Part shown: one piece after another, positions 25,929-34,167 of the stretch
Numbering within the stretch: position 1 is the stretch's first letter
Layout: each line of letters opens with the position of its first letter
Source of the DNA: Hymenobacter sp. BRD128
GTDB lineage: Bacteria > Bacteroidota > Bacteroidia > Cytophagales > Hymenobacteraceae
Length of the DNA: 64,000 nt
NCBI RefSeq assembly: GCF_013256625.1
Contig: NZ_CP053908.1
Span: forward strand, 62,001-126,000
Direction: 5' to 3'
Notes under the pieces: generated by a model
What the model was told of the DNA's origin: nothing
The model's database searches: none
What the model saw: the letters and a program-made list of their open reading frames with translations, nothing else
Made by a program: the position numbers and the translations under genes

Positions 25929-27528
25929 CTAAAACAGGCCTTTGTCCAGTTCCAGGCGGGCTTCCTCTAAATCCAGCTCGTTTTCGAGCTTGCGCAAGAG
26001 GTCGTCGCTGGTGCGCTCCTTTTGCTGCAACTCCTGTAGTACGCCGCGTTCAAATTTAATAAGCTCTTCCTGAAGAAATTGCGACTTGGTAAAGGGTTTC
26101 TCGTGCAGGTCGTGGGGGGGCGCTCCTTCAGGGCGGCCGTCCAGCTGCGCAGCAGCGCCAGGCGCACGCCGTAGCTCAGCTTCATGCGTTGAAGCACGTC
26201 GGCGGGTACCCAGTGGGCGGTGGCGGGGCGGTCAAGGTATTCGAGAATGCGCTCGGCCAGCTGCACGCGCACGTGCACCTCCTCGCGCCCGGCCAGCGGG
26301 TCGGGCCGGATGCCCAGCCAGTGAATGAGTGGCCCTAAACTCAGGCCCTGCAACACGAGCGTGCAGAAAATAACCACGAACGTGACCAACAAAATGACAT
26401 CGCGGTGCGGGAATGGGGCGCCGTGGCGCTGGCTAAGGGGTAGGGCTAGCGCGGCGGCCAGCGACACCACCCCGCGCATGCCCGTCCAGGCCACCACGCT
26501 CACCAGGGCCAGCGGCGGCACCGGCTCCTCGGCCCGAATATCGTGGCTGAGCCAGCGCGGGGCGTAGGCGCTGGGGTACCACCACAGCAGCCGGGCGGCC
26601 ACCACCGTGCCGCTGATGAGCACGCCGTAGCCCAGCACCGCCCAAATAAAGCCGGGCCGGATGCCGTGCAGAATAGCCGGCAGCTCCAGGCCCATAAGAC
26701 TAAAAACCAATCCATTGAGCAGCGAAACGGCCGACGTCCATACGGCATCGCTGCGCAGGCGCGCCTGCGAGCCGTAGATAACCCGCCGGCCCAGAAACAG
26801 CCCCACCGTGACCACCGCCAGCACCGCCGACACGTGCAGTTCCTCGGCCAGCAAAAAGGCGAGGTAGGGCGTCAAAAACGTGAGGCTGGTGCCCACTACC
26901 GGACTCTCGGTGAGGCGGTGCACGTGCAGGATAAGCCAGCCCACGGCCAGCCCGATGACCACGCCGGCCGTGGCCGTCCACACCAGCTGCAGGCTGGCTT
27001 CCCACAGCACAAAGTGGCCCGTGGCCACGGCGGCCAGCGCGTAGCGGTAGGCAATAAGGCCGGTGGCGTCGTTTACCAGGCTTTCGCCCTCGATAATGGC
27101 CGTGACGCGGCGCGGCAGCCCCAGCCCCTGCGTGATGGATGCCGCCGCCACGGCATCGGGCGGGCTTACAATGGCCCGAGCAAAAACGACGAGGGCCAGT
27201 CGAAGCCCGGCAGCAGCCAGTGGGTGGCCAGGGCCACCAGCAGCGTGGTGAAGAGCACGCACCCCAGCGCCAGTAGCCCGATGGGCCGCCGCGCCGCCTT
27301 AAAATCGGGCCACGAGGTGCTGCCCGCCGCCGCATACAGCAAGGGCGGCAAAAACAGGGTAAACACCAGGCTAGGGTCCAGCTCGAAGCGCGGCAGCCCC
27401 GGCATCAGTCCGAGTACAATGCCTGTGAGCATCAATAAGATGGGGTAGGAGAGCCGCAGGCGCTCCGCTACTTCGGCCACGGCCGTGGCCACGGCCAGCA
27501 GGGCAATAAGCAGTTCGAGATTGTGCAT
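25929..27528 (-). pseudogene. Na+/H+ antiporter (CPA1/NhaP type), two single-base frameshifts
   Basis: Three frames joined give ~533 residues: HNLELLIALLAVATAVAEVA and LLPPLLYAAAGSTSW, then IVSPPDAVAAASITQGLGLP, IIEGESLVNDATGLI (the ND pair of the cation site), about ten membrane helices with WTGMRGVVSLAAALALP, and a charged cytoplasmic tail EELIKFERGVLQELQQKERT ending at 25929. One base is missing at 27175-27177 and one in the seven-G run 26114-26120. With these restored the gene is a complete CPA1 exchanger, probably of Na+ or K+ for protons. It continues in frame from the small unit at 27529-27897 and so shares the operator at 27967. Confidence 0.85.
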
Positions 27529-27897
27529 CGGGGCGGGCCGCCCGGCGGCTGGCTTAACGCAAAATGGGGGTGGGGCGGGCAGCAGGCTAACCCTGATTTT
27601 TTCGGTGAGCACCCGGATAAAGGCCGCGTTCACGCCGTTGCTCGACACGTGGTGGCCGTTGACTAGGGTGCCCTTCACGTTGAACTTGAGGGACGAAATG
27701 GCATACACCACTTCGGTCCCGGCCGGGTCGCCGGCCTCGCCGAAGTGGTGCTGACTGTCTACCACAAACTCGTCGGGCGTCAGCTGCAGGGCCGAGCGCT
27801 GGCCGGTCAGCAGGTGCTTGCGGAGGTCAAAATTCTCCGTGTAGCCCTCCTTTCTAAGCTTGGTGATGGTGGCCAGCAGCGCAGTCATAAAATCCAT
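27529..27897 (-). CDS. Small Bacteroidota protein often mislabelled PRPP synthetase, in frame with the antiporter
   Basis: About 100 residues matching the one encoded at 37724: KLRKEGYTENFDL, LTPDEFVVDSQHHF and VVYAISSLKFNVKGTLVNG. This family is frequently annotated as phosphoribosylpyrophosphate synthetase, yet it is far too short and has no PRPP-binding motif; the function is unknown. Here the frame runs on without a stop through a Pro-rich linker into the antiporter N-terminus (Met 27528), giving either a real fusion or two genes whose stop was lost. ATG 27897 fits the predicted transcript start at ~27930. Confidence 0.65.
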
Positions 27898-27935
27898 ACC
27901 AAGCGCGGTTTAATAACAGAAAGGAAAGTCTGCTG

Positions 27936-28000
27936 CAAAAGTCCGCCTTTCGCCGCCGCGCGGCTATGACCAGCAGGCTGGGCGCAGTTGATTTTCATCA
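27936..28000 (-). promoter_or_regulatory. Tandem FNR-like operator and promoter of the small protein-antiporter unit
   Basis: Distal perfect palindrome TGATTTTCATCA (27989-28000, extended to TTGATTTTCATCAA, the textbook FNR site); proximal TGACCAGCAGGC (27967-27978), one good half; centres 22 bp apart. Minus-strand GACTTTTG (27936-27943) at 29.5 bp. Confidence 0.75.
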
Positions 28001-28103
28001 ACTTGCCAAGGCAGGTACTGGTCTTGATTCGCGCACTACTAGGGCCGGTGGTGGGGTTAGACATTAAGGGCCACCTACCTATTCCCGCCTGCGCAGCCAC
28101 AGG

Positions 28104-29591
28104 CTACTGGCTAGCCAGGGCCAACGGGCCAAACAGCGCTTGGCGCACTGCCTCGTCGCGCTGGTATACGTCGGCAAAAAAGCGTAGGTGGCCATTTTCG
28201 GCGGTGCAGGTGGCGTAGCGCACGTATAGGGCCAGGGGCTGGGTCAGGCGCACATCGCGGGGGCTGGGCTGGCGGGCGCACGCGTCGTCGCTGGGCAGGT
28301 TCACGGGCTGGCCCGCGCGGCGCAGCAGGTAGGCGGCCAGCGCCAGGGGGTGCTCTAGCCGGATGCAGCCGTGGCTGAGCGCCCGCATGGGCTGGGCAAA
28401 CAGCTGGCGCTGCGGCGTGTCGTGCAGGTACACCGAGTAGGGATTATTAAACCGAAAAACGATGTTGCCTAGCGCGTTATCGCAGCACGTAGCCTGGCGA
28501 ATGGTGTAGGGAAACTGCCGGGCCGTTACGTGCGCCCAGTTGATATGGGCCGGGTCGAGCAGCTCGCCCCGCTCGTCGTAGAGGGCGTAGTTGTGGCGGG
28601 CCAGGTAGCCGGGGTCTTTCTGGAGGCGGGGCAGCATTTCGCGCACGGCAATGGAGTGGGGCACGTGCCAGTCGGGGGCCAGCGTGAAGTAGCGGATAGC
28701 GCTGCTCAGGGTAGGGGTAGGCGTGGTGGGCTTGCCCACTACCACGCGGTAGCGGCGCAGCACCGAGTCGCGGGCTACCACGTGCAGCTCGTAGGCCGGA
28801 ATGTTAATCAGCAAATAGTCAGCTGACTGCGTCACCATTTCCCAGCGCCAGCGCTCCAGATTGAGGGCGGCCAGCTCGTAGCGCGCCTGGTGCTGCCGGG
28901 CCGAATCGGGGACGAAGGGCCAGGCTAGCCAGCGCGCCAGTGCCTGCTGCAGCTGGCGATACTCGCGGTTGGTGGGCTGGCCGGCCAGCATGGCGGCGGG
29001 CACGGTGCGGCTGGCCAGGGCCGCGCGCAGCGCGGCCGGCGGCGCGGCCAGAGCAGTTCTTTCGCGCCCCGAAGGTGTGTAGGCCCGCAGTCGGCCCCGG
29101 TCGAGGTCGCGCCGGAAAGTCAGCACCGCGTCGCTGAGGTACACCTCCAACTGCGCCTGCTGGCGGGCCCGCCGGGCCGGGAGGGCTAGCGAGGCAGGCT
29201 GCGCGAGCGAGTCGCGCAGCGCCCGCAGGCGGGCGTGGCCGTAGTCGGCCGGGCGCAGGCCGTACTCGGCGGCGCGGCCCAGCAGAGCCAGGGCCACCGT
29301 GGCGTTGGGGCTTATATCGGCGCTGTCGGCGGGCAGTGTCCAGGCCGGCGCGCTGGCCGGGCCGTAGAAGGCGCGCACCTCGGCCTCCGCCTGTAAGCGC
29401 GGGTGGGCGCGGCTGGTAGCGAGGGTATCGAGCAACGCCCGAATGAGCGGGGCCACCGGCACTGCCAGGGGCGGGGATTTGGGCGATGGTGCCGGCAGGC
29501 CAGCGGCGGCCACGTGCGTTGCGGGCGTCGGGCCGCACCCAGGGCTAGCCAGTAGCAGACAGGCACACAAACAACGCAAAGCAACAGTCAT
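28104..29591 (-). CDS. L,D-transpeptidase (YkuD domain, YcbB-like layout)
   Basis: 495 residues from ATG 29591. An N-terminal export signal (LRCLCACLLLASPGCG) suggests a secreted or lipid-anchored protein. A ~240-residue helical scaffold (GRAAEYGLRPADYGHARL; AVLTFRRDLDRGRL) precedes the YkuD domain, which has YLLINIPAYELHVV, RYRVVVGKP, the His in YLHDTPQRQLF and the active site RALSHGCIRLEHP. It forms 3-3 peptidoglycan cross-links or attaches proteins to peptidoglycan, a route favoured in stationary or stressed cells. It lies 33 bp after the D-lactate dehydrogenase gene and is probably in the same operon. Confidence 0.92.
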   Translation of the reverse strand: MTVALRCLCACLLLASPGCGPTPATHVAAAGLPAPSPKSPPLAVPVAPLIRALLDTLATSRAHPRLQAEAEVRAFYGPASAPAWTLPADSADISPNATVALALLGRAAEYGLRPADYGHARLRALRDSLAQPASLALPARRARQQAQLEVYLSDAVLTFRRDLDRGRLRAYTPSGRERTALAAPPAALRAALASRTVPAAMLAGQPTNREYRQLQQALARWLAWPFVPDSARQHQARYELAALNLERWRWEMVTQSADYLLINIPAYELHVVARDSVLRRYRVVVGKPTTPTPTLSSAIRYFTLAPDWHVPHSIAVREMLPRLQKDPGYLARHNYALYDERGELLDPAHINWAHVTARQFPYTIRQATCCDNALGNIVFRFNNPYSVYLHDTPQRQLFAQPMRALSHGCIRLEHPLALAAYLLRRAGQPVNLPSDDACARQPSPRDVRLTQPLALYVRYATCTAENGHLRFFADVYQRDEAVRQALFGPLALASQ

Positions 29592-29624
29592 CAAGGAGAT
29601 ATTAATTAAAATTGAGGTTATGGC

Positions 29625-30611
29625 CTACAGCTCATGCGCGGCGGCGCGGCCCTGGTCCCAGGCATCGAGGCTGGCTACGGTGGCGTCGGCGATATTGGTG
29701 AGAGCTTCCCGCGTGAGGTAGGCCTGGTGCCCGGTCACCAGCACATTTTTGTAGGTGAGTAGCTGCGCAAACGTTTTATCGCTTAGTTGGTCGAGCGCGT
29801 GATTGGCAAAAAATAGCCCTTCCTCGGCCTCGTACACATCAATACCCAGGTAGCCGAGCTGGCCGCTGGCCAGCGCCCGCAAGGCTGCCGCGGTGTCGAG
29901 CACGCCGCCCCGACCGGTGTTCACGAGCAGTACGCCGCGCTTCATGCTGGCCAGCAGCTGGTCGTCAATCAGGTGATGGGTGCCCTCGGTGAGGGGGGTG
30001 TGCACACTGATAACGTCGGCCTGGGCGCACAGCTCGGGCAGGCTCACGTAGCGCAGGCCTTCCTGCTGCCCGCGCTCCGCATCGGGCAGTACTTCGCAGC
30101 CCAGCACCTGGCAGCCAAAGCCGTGCAGAATGCGGGCCACCGCCGCCCCGATGCGCCCTACACCCACGATGCCCACCGTTTTGCCGTGCAGGTTGAAGCC
30201 CACCAGGTCGTCGAGACAGAAATCGTTGGCCCGCACCTGCAGGTCGGCCTGGCGCAGGTGGCGGCACAAGGCCAAGATAAGGGCTACCGCATATTCGGCG
30301 GTGGCGTGGGGCGAGTAGTCGGGCACGTTGGCCACGCGCAGGCCTAGCCGGTGGGCCGCCGCCAGGTCCACGTTATCGTGGCCCGTGGCGCGCAGCAGCA
30401 GGTAGTGCACGCCGTGCGCCCACAGCTGCGCCAGCAGTGGAGCCGATACTTTGTCGGTGGTGAACACGCTCACGGCCGCCGAGCCCTGCGCCAGCGGGGC
30501 CGTGAGCGGGCCCAGCCCGGCCGCCAGCACGTGTAACTGATGCCGGTCGGCATTAGCCTGCTGCAAAAAACTGCGCTCAAACGATTGGGTGCTGAAAATG
30601 GTGGCATTCAT
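29625..30611 (-). CDS. ldhA: D-lactate dehydrogenase (2-hydroxyacid dehydrogenase family)
   Basis: 328 residues from ATG 30611. Rossmann motif VGIVGVGRIGAAVA, catalytic Arg in VNTGRGGVLDT, Glu in GIDVYEAEEGLFF and His in LVTGHQAYLT; YLLLRATGHDNVDL and VPDYSPHATAEYAV are characteristic of fermentative D-LDHs. Reduces pyruvate to D-lactate and regenerates NAD+, a low-oxygen role that fits its neighbours. First gene of a likely ldhA-L,D-transpeptidase operon with a tandem operator at 30711-30744. The D-lactate product is not itself known to feed the transpeptidase. Confidence 0.92.
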   Translation of the reverse strand: MNATIFSTQSFERSFLQQANADRHQLHVLAAGLGPLTAPLAQGSAAVSVFTTDKVSAPLLAQLWAHGVHYLLLRATGHDNVDLAAAHRLGLRVANVPDYSPHATAEYAVALILALCRHLRQADLQVRANDFCLDDLVGFNLHGKTVGIVGVGRIGAAVARILHGFGCQVLGCEVLPDAERGQQEGLRYVSLPELCAQADVISVHTPLTEGTHHLIDDQLLASMKRGVLLVNTGRGGVLDTAAALRALASGQLGYLGIDVYEAEEGLFFANHALDQLSDKTFAQLLTYKNVLVTGHQAYLTREALTNIADATVASLDAWDQGRAAAHEL

Positions 30612-30679
30612 GGCTTCATAGCGAAGGAAGAAATTGGCGGGCTGAAAATGCCCGGCTAGGGCCTGCCGCAACTACCGCG

Positions 30680-30776
30680 TAAGATTCGTGAAAAGCCTGG
30701 GCTGGCCCCATGATATTAGTCAGGCAAAAACGTGATGTTTGGCAAGGCTAGCCCGAGGTGGCCCGCGTTACTTAGG
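30680..30776. promoter_or_regulatory. Tandem FNR-like operator of the ldhA operon, possibly divergent
   Basis: TGATATTAGTCA (30711-30722, perfect pattern) and TGATGTTTGGCA (30733-30744), centres 22 bp apart. Minus strand: GAATCTTA (30680-30687) at 29.5 bp. Plus strand: TACTTAGG (30769-30776) at 30.5 bp, a weaker box that would serve the gene at 30862. Confidence 0.65.
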
Positions 30777-30861
30777 GGTTGGGTAGGCCGGGTGGGGACT
30801 AGCCCCATTCGCCAATATCCTGCTGATTATAAATATTTTATTCACACTAATTTCCTGCGCC

Positions 30862-31188
30862 ATGCCCTTCGTTTCGTTTAAGAATGAGCACAATTCGCCG
30901 CATCTCAACGTGGACCACATTGTGCGCCTGGAGTTGGTGACGGTGCCCAGCAACCTGCCGGCGGTGAACATCTTCACCACGCGGCCCGAAGCCGACCTCA
31001 CGGTCGAGTTTGCCACGCCGGCCGAAGCGCAGGACCTTATCGAATCCATCATAGCGTATAGCACCAAGAGCCCGGCGGCACCCTTCGAGCTGCTGTCCCC
31101 GGCCGGGGCCAAACCCAAGCTGCTGGCCTTCGCCCGGTTTGAAGCTGGCAAGCCGTATGAGCCGGGCGAGGTGGTACTTGGGGATTGA
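30862..31188 (+). CDS. 108-residue protein of unknown function
   Basis: ATG 30862 follows AATTTCCTGCGCC. No signal, no membrane segment; predicted mixed alpha/beta (HIVRLELVTVPSNLPAVNIF, DLTVEFATPAEAQDLIESI). The first half resembles small single-strand-rich domains that bind ligands, but no family was recognised. Divergent from ldhA and possibly under the same operator pair. Confidence 0.6.
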   Translation: MPFVSFKNEHNSPHLNVDHIVRLELVTVPSNLPAVNIFTTRPEADLTVEFATPAEAQDLIESIIAYSTKSPAAPFELLSPAGAKPKLLAFARFEAGKPYEPGEVVLGD

Positions 31189-31240
31189 GTGCTTCTACTT
31201 GGTTGATTTTCGACAGCTGGTTTCGGTTGTACTTAGCCAC

Positions 31241-32077
31241 TTAATTGGTGGGCAGCACCAGCACGGGCACAGCGCTGAGGCGCAGCACCTGGGCCGTGAC
31301 GCTGCGGTGAAACAGCCCGCTTAAGAACGAGTGCGGCCGGGCTAGCAATACAATCAGCTGGGTGTGCAGCTCGCTGGCTGCCAGCAAAATACCGTTCGCT
31401 GCAGTTTCTTCGCGCACTTCATAAAGGCTACTGCTGGTGATGGTGCCAAACAGCCCGGTGCGCCGTACCGACTCCAGGGCCACGTCGGCGTGCGAGGGTC
31501 CGTGTGCCTGGCTAGCCACGTGCACCACTGAGGTGGTGGGCTGCAGGGCCAGCAGCAGGTTGCCCAAGGCCAGCGAGGGCGGCGTAAGCGAGAACGAATA
31601 GCCATCGGCGGCCACCATGATGCGGTGCGGCAGCTCGGTTTCGGCGCAGCCTTCGGGCACCACCAGCAGCGGGTAGCGGGCCGTGCGCAGCACCGACACC
31701 GTGCGGTGCGGAATAAGCCAGCCCAAATTCAGCGGGGCGTGCGGCTGCTCGCGGCCTAGCGCCAGCAGCAGCGGCTGGTGGCGCTGCACGGCCCCGCGCA
31801 CGGCCATAGTCAAGGTGTCAAGTGACAATTCGGCATCGGCGGGCACGGCGAGCATTTCGGCTTGCAGACACAGGTCGGCGCGCAGTTGGCGGCGGCTGGC
31901 CAGCTGGCCAGCCGTGGTGGCTAGCACGGCCTCGGGCTGTATTAAAGCATTCACGTTCAGGTACACGTGCAGGAGTACCAGGCGGCCTTGCAGGTGCGCC
32001 GCCAGGCGAGTGGTATAAGTCAGGGCCGACTCGGCCGCCCCCGACAGGTCGGTGAGCACTACAAAAGCTGGTTTCAT
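31241..32077 (-). CDS. Tandem universal stress protein (USP 5)
   Basis: 278 residues from ATG 32077. Domain 1: KPAFVVLTDLSGAAESALTY to VLRTARYPLLVVPE; domain 2: HRIMVAADGYSFSL to RPHSFLSGLFHRSVTAQVLR and SAVPVLVLP. The C-terminal RPHSFLSGLFHRSVTA block is shared with USPs 1, 6, 7 and 8 and marks one subfamily in this island; USPs 3 and 4 form another. Cytoplasmic stress protein by family. Its operator pair overlaps the 3' flank of the second regulator gene. Confidence 0.9.
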   Translation of the reverse strand: MKPAFVVLTDLSGAAESALTYTTRLAAHLQGRLVLLHVYLNVNALIQPEAVLATTAGQLASRRQLRADLCLQAEMLAVPADAELSLDTLTMAVRGAVQRHQPLLLALGREQPHAPLNLGWLIPHRTVSVLRTARYPLLVVPEGCAETELPHRIMVAADGYSFSLTPPSLALGNLLLALQPTTSVVHVASQAHGPSHADVALESVRRTGLFGTITSSSLYEVREETAANGILLAASELHTQLIVLLARPHSFLSGLFHRSVTAQVLRLSAVPVLVLPTN

Positions 32078-32144
32078 GGCTAAAAAGGTGGCGGCACCCG
32101 GCCGCAACCGCCGCCGGGCGCGGACCACAGGCAGCCCGCAGCCA

Positions 32145-32209
32145 TAAAAGTCGGCTTGGCCGTACGCCCGCGAAATGACGAATGAGAGCGCACCACTTGA
32201 TTTATGGCA
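32145..32209 (-). promoter_or_regulatory. Tandem FNR-like operator and promoter of USP 5
   Basis: Proximal TGACGAATGAGA (32176-32187); distal TGATTTATGGCA (32198-32209); centres 22 bp apart; minus-strand GACTTTTA (32145-32152) at 29.5 bp. Each site has one strong half; the distal one resembles the distal site of ldhA (both end GGCA). Confidence 0.65.
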
Positions 32210-32229
32210 GCCGTGTGGGGGCGTGGCCG

Positions 32230-33282
32230 CTACCAGGGCGCGTGGCGCAGCTTCTCGGGCTCCAGCAGCCGCACGGCTTTTGGGGTCAGCTCCAGCAGGC
32301 CGTCCTGCCGAAACTCGCTGAGTGTGCGTGTCAGCGATTCGGGAGTCGTGCCCACCAGGGCGGCCAGGTCTTCGCGCGCCACCTGAATAGCCGTGGTGGG
32401 CAGGCCGCCGGCTTGCTCGTGCAGGTGCAGCAGCACATCGGCCACGCGCCGCCGGATGGAATGGTAGGCCATGTGCAGCAGCTGCTGCTCGCGCGCACTC
32501 ACCCGCCCCGCCAGCAGGCGCATAAACTGCGGGCCCACCTCGGCGTGGTGCAGCAGCAGCGTAAAATCATCCTGCGAGATATACACCAGCTCCGCATCGT
32601 CGAGGGCCACGGCCGAGTCGCGGTGGGGCGTGTGCTCGAGCAGGGGCAGGTAGCCGAAGAACTCGCCGGGGCCGTAGAGGCAAGTAATCAGCTCTTTGCC
32701 GGCGGCGGTGGCCTTCACCGTTTTCACCCGCCCGCTTTGCACGAAGTAGGCGCGCGTGGCTTCGTCGCCCTCCAGGTACACATCCTGTTTTTTGCGCACG
32801 GGGTGGGCTTTGCGGTCGCCAGCCAGGTGGTCGAGCCGGGCGGTGGCGCGGGCATCGGCCAAAAACTCACCTAGCCCGCCGGTGGCCGCCAGGTCGTGGT
32901 CAGACTGCAAGTGGCGGAAGCGGGCCAGCCGCCCCGCAATGGCGCCTAGCAGCTCGGCCTCGGCCAGGGGCCTGGTGAGGTAGTCGTCGGCCCCCAGCGC
33001 CATGGCCCGCCGCTGGTCGGCAGGGTCAGCTTGGGCAGTGAGGAAGATGAAGGGCACCCCGGCCAGGCGCGGGTGCTGGGTGAAGTGCGCCAGCACGCCG
33101 TAGCCGTCGAGCACCGGCAGCAGCACGTTGCAGAGCACCAAATCGGGCGGGTGGGCCAGGGCCAGCGCCAGGCCCACCTGGCCGTTGGGGGCGGCGTGCA
33201 CGCCATAGCCCGCCCGCTCCAGCAGCTCGGCGGTCGCTTCCCGCATGCCGGCGTCGTCCTCCATCAGTAATATCGTTTTCAT
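32230..33282 (-). CDS. Pseudo-receiver CRP/FNR fusion regulator (RR2), paralogue of RR1
   Basis: 350 residues, the same length and layout as RR1, with long stretches shared (GPGEFFGYLPLLEHT, VALDDAELVYI, TPESLTRTLSEF). The phosphoacceptor position reads LVLCNVLLP, so Asp52 is Asn (codon AAC), and the conserved Lys of the receiver is Arg (YLTRPL). Such receivers are normally not phosphorylated by a kinase. The recognition helix keeps the Glu...Arg pair (ESLTR), so it may bind the same operators constitutively, in response to another ligand, or as a heterodimer with RR1. The start is ATG 33282; upstream in-frame sequence lacks homology. Confidence 0.9.
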   Translation of the reverse strand: MKTILLMEDDAGMREATAELLERAGYGVHAAPNGQVGLALALAHPPDLVLCNVLLPVLDGYGVLAHFTQHPRLAGVPFIFLTAQADPADQRRAMALGADDYLTRPLAEAELLGAIAGRLARFRHLQSDHDLAATGGLGEFLADARATARLDHLAGDRKAHPVRKKQDVYLEGDEATRAYFVQSGRVKTVKATAAGKELITCLYGPGEFFGYLPLLEHTPHRDSAVALDDAELVYISQDDFTLLLHHAEVGPQFMRLLAGRVSAREQQLLHMAYHSIRRRVADVLLHLHEQAGGLPTTAIQVAREDLAALVGTTPESLTRTLSEFRQDGLLELTPKAVRLLEPEKLRHAPW

Positions 33283-33674
33283 TGGAAAACAAGGAAGTAG
33301 CGGCCGGCCCGCTGGGTAGCATGAGCAGGCCAATGCTGGCCTGGTATCGCTGAATAGCCAGCAGGGCGCCGCCCCGGCCAGGGTTACGGCTAGGGGGTAA
33401 CCTTCACGATAGGGGTGCCGCCCGGCTTCTGGTCCCGAAGAATTCAGGTTCCGTTCTCTGCACAATATCCTCGCCGCTGCGCCTGGGCGCGGCGCGCGGC
33501 CGGGGGCCTGCCCGGCTAGCATAGGTAGCTTGCGCCGCCTACTTCTCATTTAAGGTACTGGCTTTCTGACAAGAAACAATAAAATTTCTCTCGACAGGCC
33601 GTTGGTGGCGCCCGGCCCCAGGGCCAGCGGGGTCATAAGCAGCTCGCTAGGGGGCCGATTGTAGTTTGGCTGCC
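33283..33674. other. Region upstream of RR2 without a supported gene
   Basis: About 390 bp. No FNR-like pair with the island spacing was found, so RR2 seems not to be under the same control as its targets. No RNA gene or repeat recognised. Confidence 0.4.
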
Positions 33675-33947
33675 CTAGTACTCGGCCAGCAGCTCGTCGG
33701 GGTAGCACCAGGCCCAGCGCTCGCCCGGCTGCGCCGACGTGATAACGGGGTGTCGCGTGGCGTGGAAGTGCTTGGTAGCGTGCTTGTTCAGCGAGTCGTC
33801 GCAGCAGCCCACGTGGCCGCACTGCTGGCAGATGCGCAGGTGTACCCAATCGTCGCCCAAGGCCACGCACTCGGGGCATACGTGCTGGGTATCGTGCTTC
33901 AGATGAGCGATATCAAGGGCGGTGAGGTGGGCGCAGAGAACAGCCAT
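33675..33947 (-). CDS. UBP-type zinc-finger protein
   Basis: 90 residues from ATG 33947. The Cys/His pattern HVCPECVALGDDWVHLRICQ followed by CGHVGCCDDSLNKHATKHFH and H-PVI matches the ubiquitin-hydrolase-type zinc finger, which in bacteria occurs as small stand-alone proteins of unknown role. The ending ERWAWCYPDELL is also typical. Bacteria lack ubiquitin, so a ligand such as a protein C-terminus is only a guess. The region upstream holds an operator (34067) whose better -7 box points to the opposite gene. Confidence 0.85.
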   Translation of the reverse strand: MAVLCAHLTALDIAHLKHDTQHVCPECVALGDDWVHLRICQQCGHVGCCDDSLNKHATKHFHATRHPVITSAQPGERWAWCYPDELLAEY

Positions 33948-34066
33948 AAGCGGTAAGCAGGGCAGGAGTGAGCCAGCGAAGCTACGGGAAATTACCTGGC
34001 CGGGAAGCAGGCTAGCCGCGCCACGTTGCGCCGGCTGCTGGTATAAGCAAACGCAGGCGTATGGGG

Positions 34067-34109
34067 TGATTTTTATCATAGTTTGGCCTGGGTGCGGCGG
34101 CTACCTTGC
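34067..34109 (+). promoter_or_regulatory. Single FNR-like site and promoter of the amidohydrolase gene
   Basis: Perfect palindrome TGATTTTTATCA (34067-34078), identical to the right site at 18415. TACCTTGC (34102-34109) begins 29.5 bp after its centre. No convincing second site lies 22 bp upstream. Confidence 0.6.
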
Positions 34110-34167
34110 AGCATGCTCCTTCGGCTGCCGGGCGAGCTAGCGGCCTTACTCTCTACATCTTCTGGCT

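Noticed and set aside
27529-27897. Phosphoribosylpyrophosphate synthetase
   Set aside because: The family label is common for such proteins, but length and motifs do not support PRPP synthesis.
32182-32874. A 230-codon plus-strand frame over RR2
   Set aside because: Antisense shadow of the regulator; Gln/His/Gly-rich composition typical of reverse frames.
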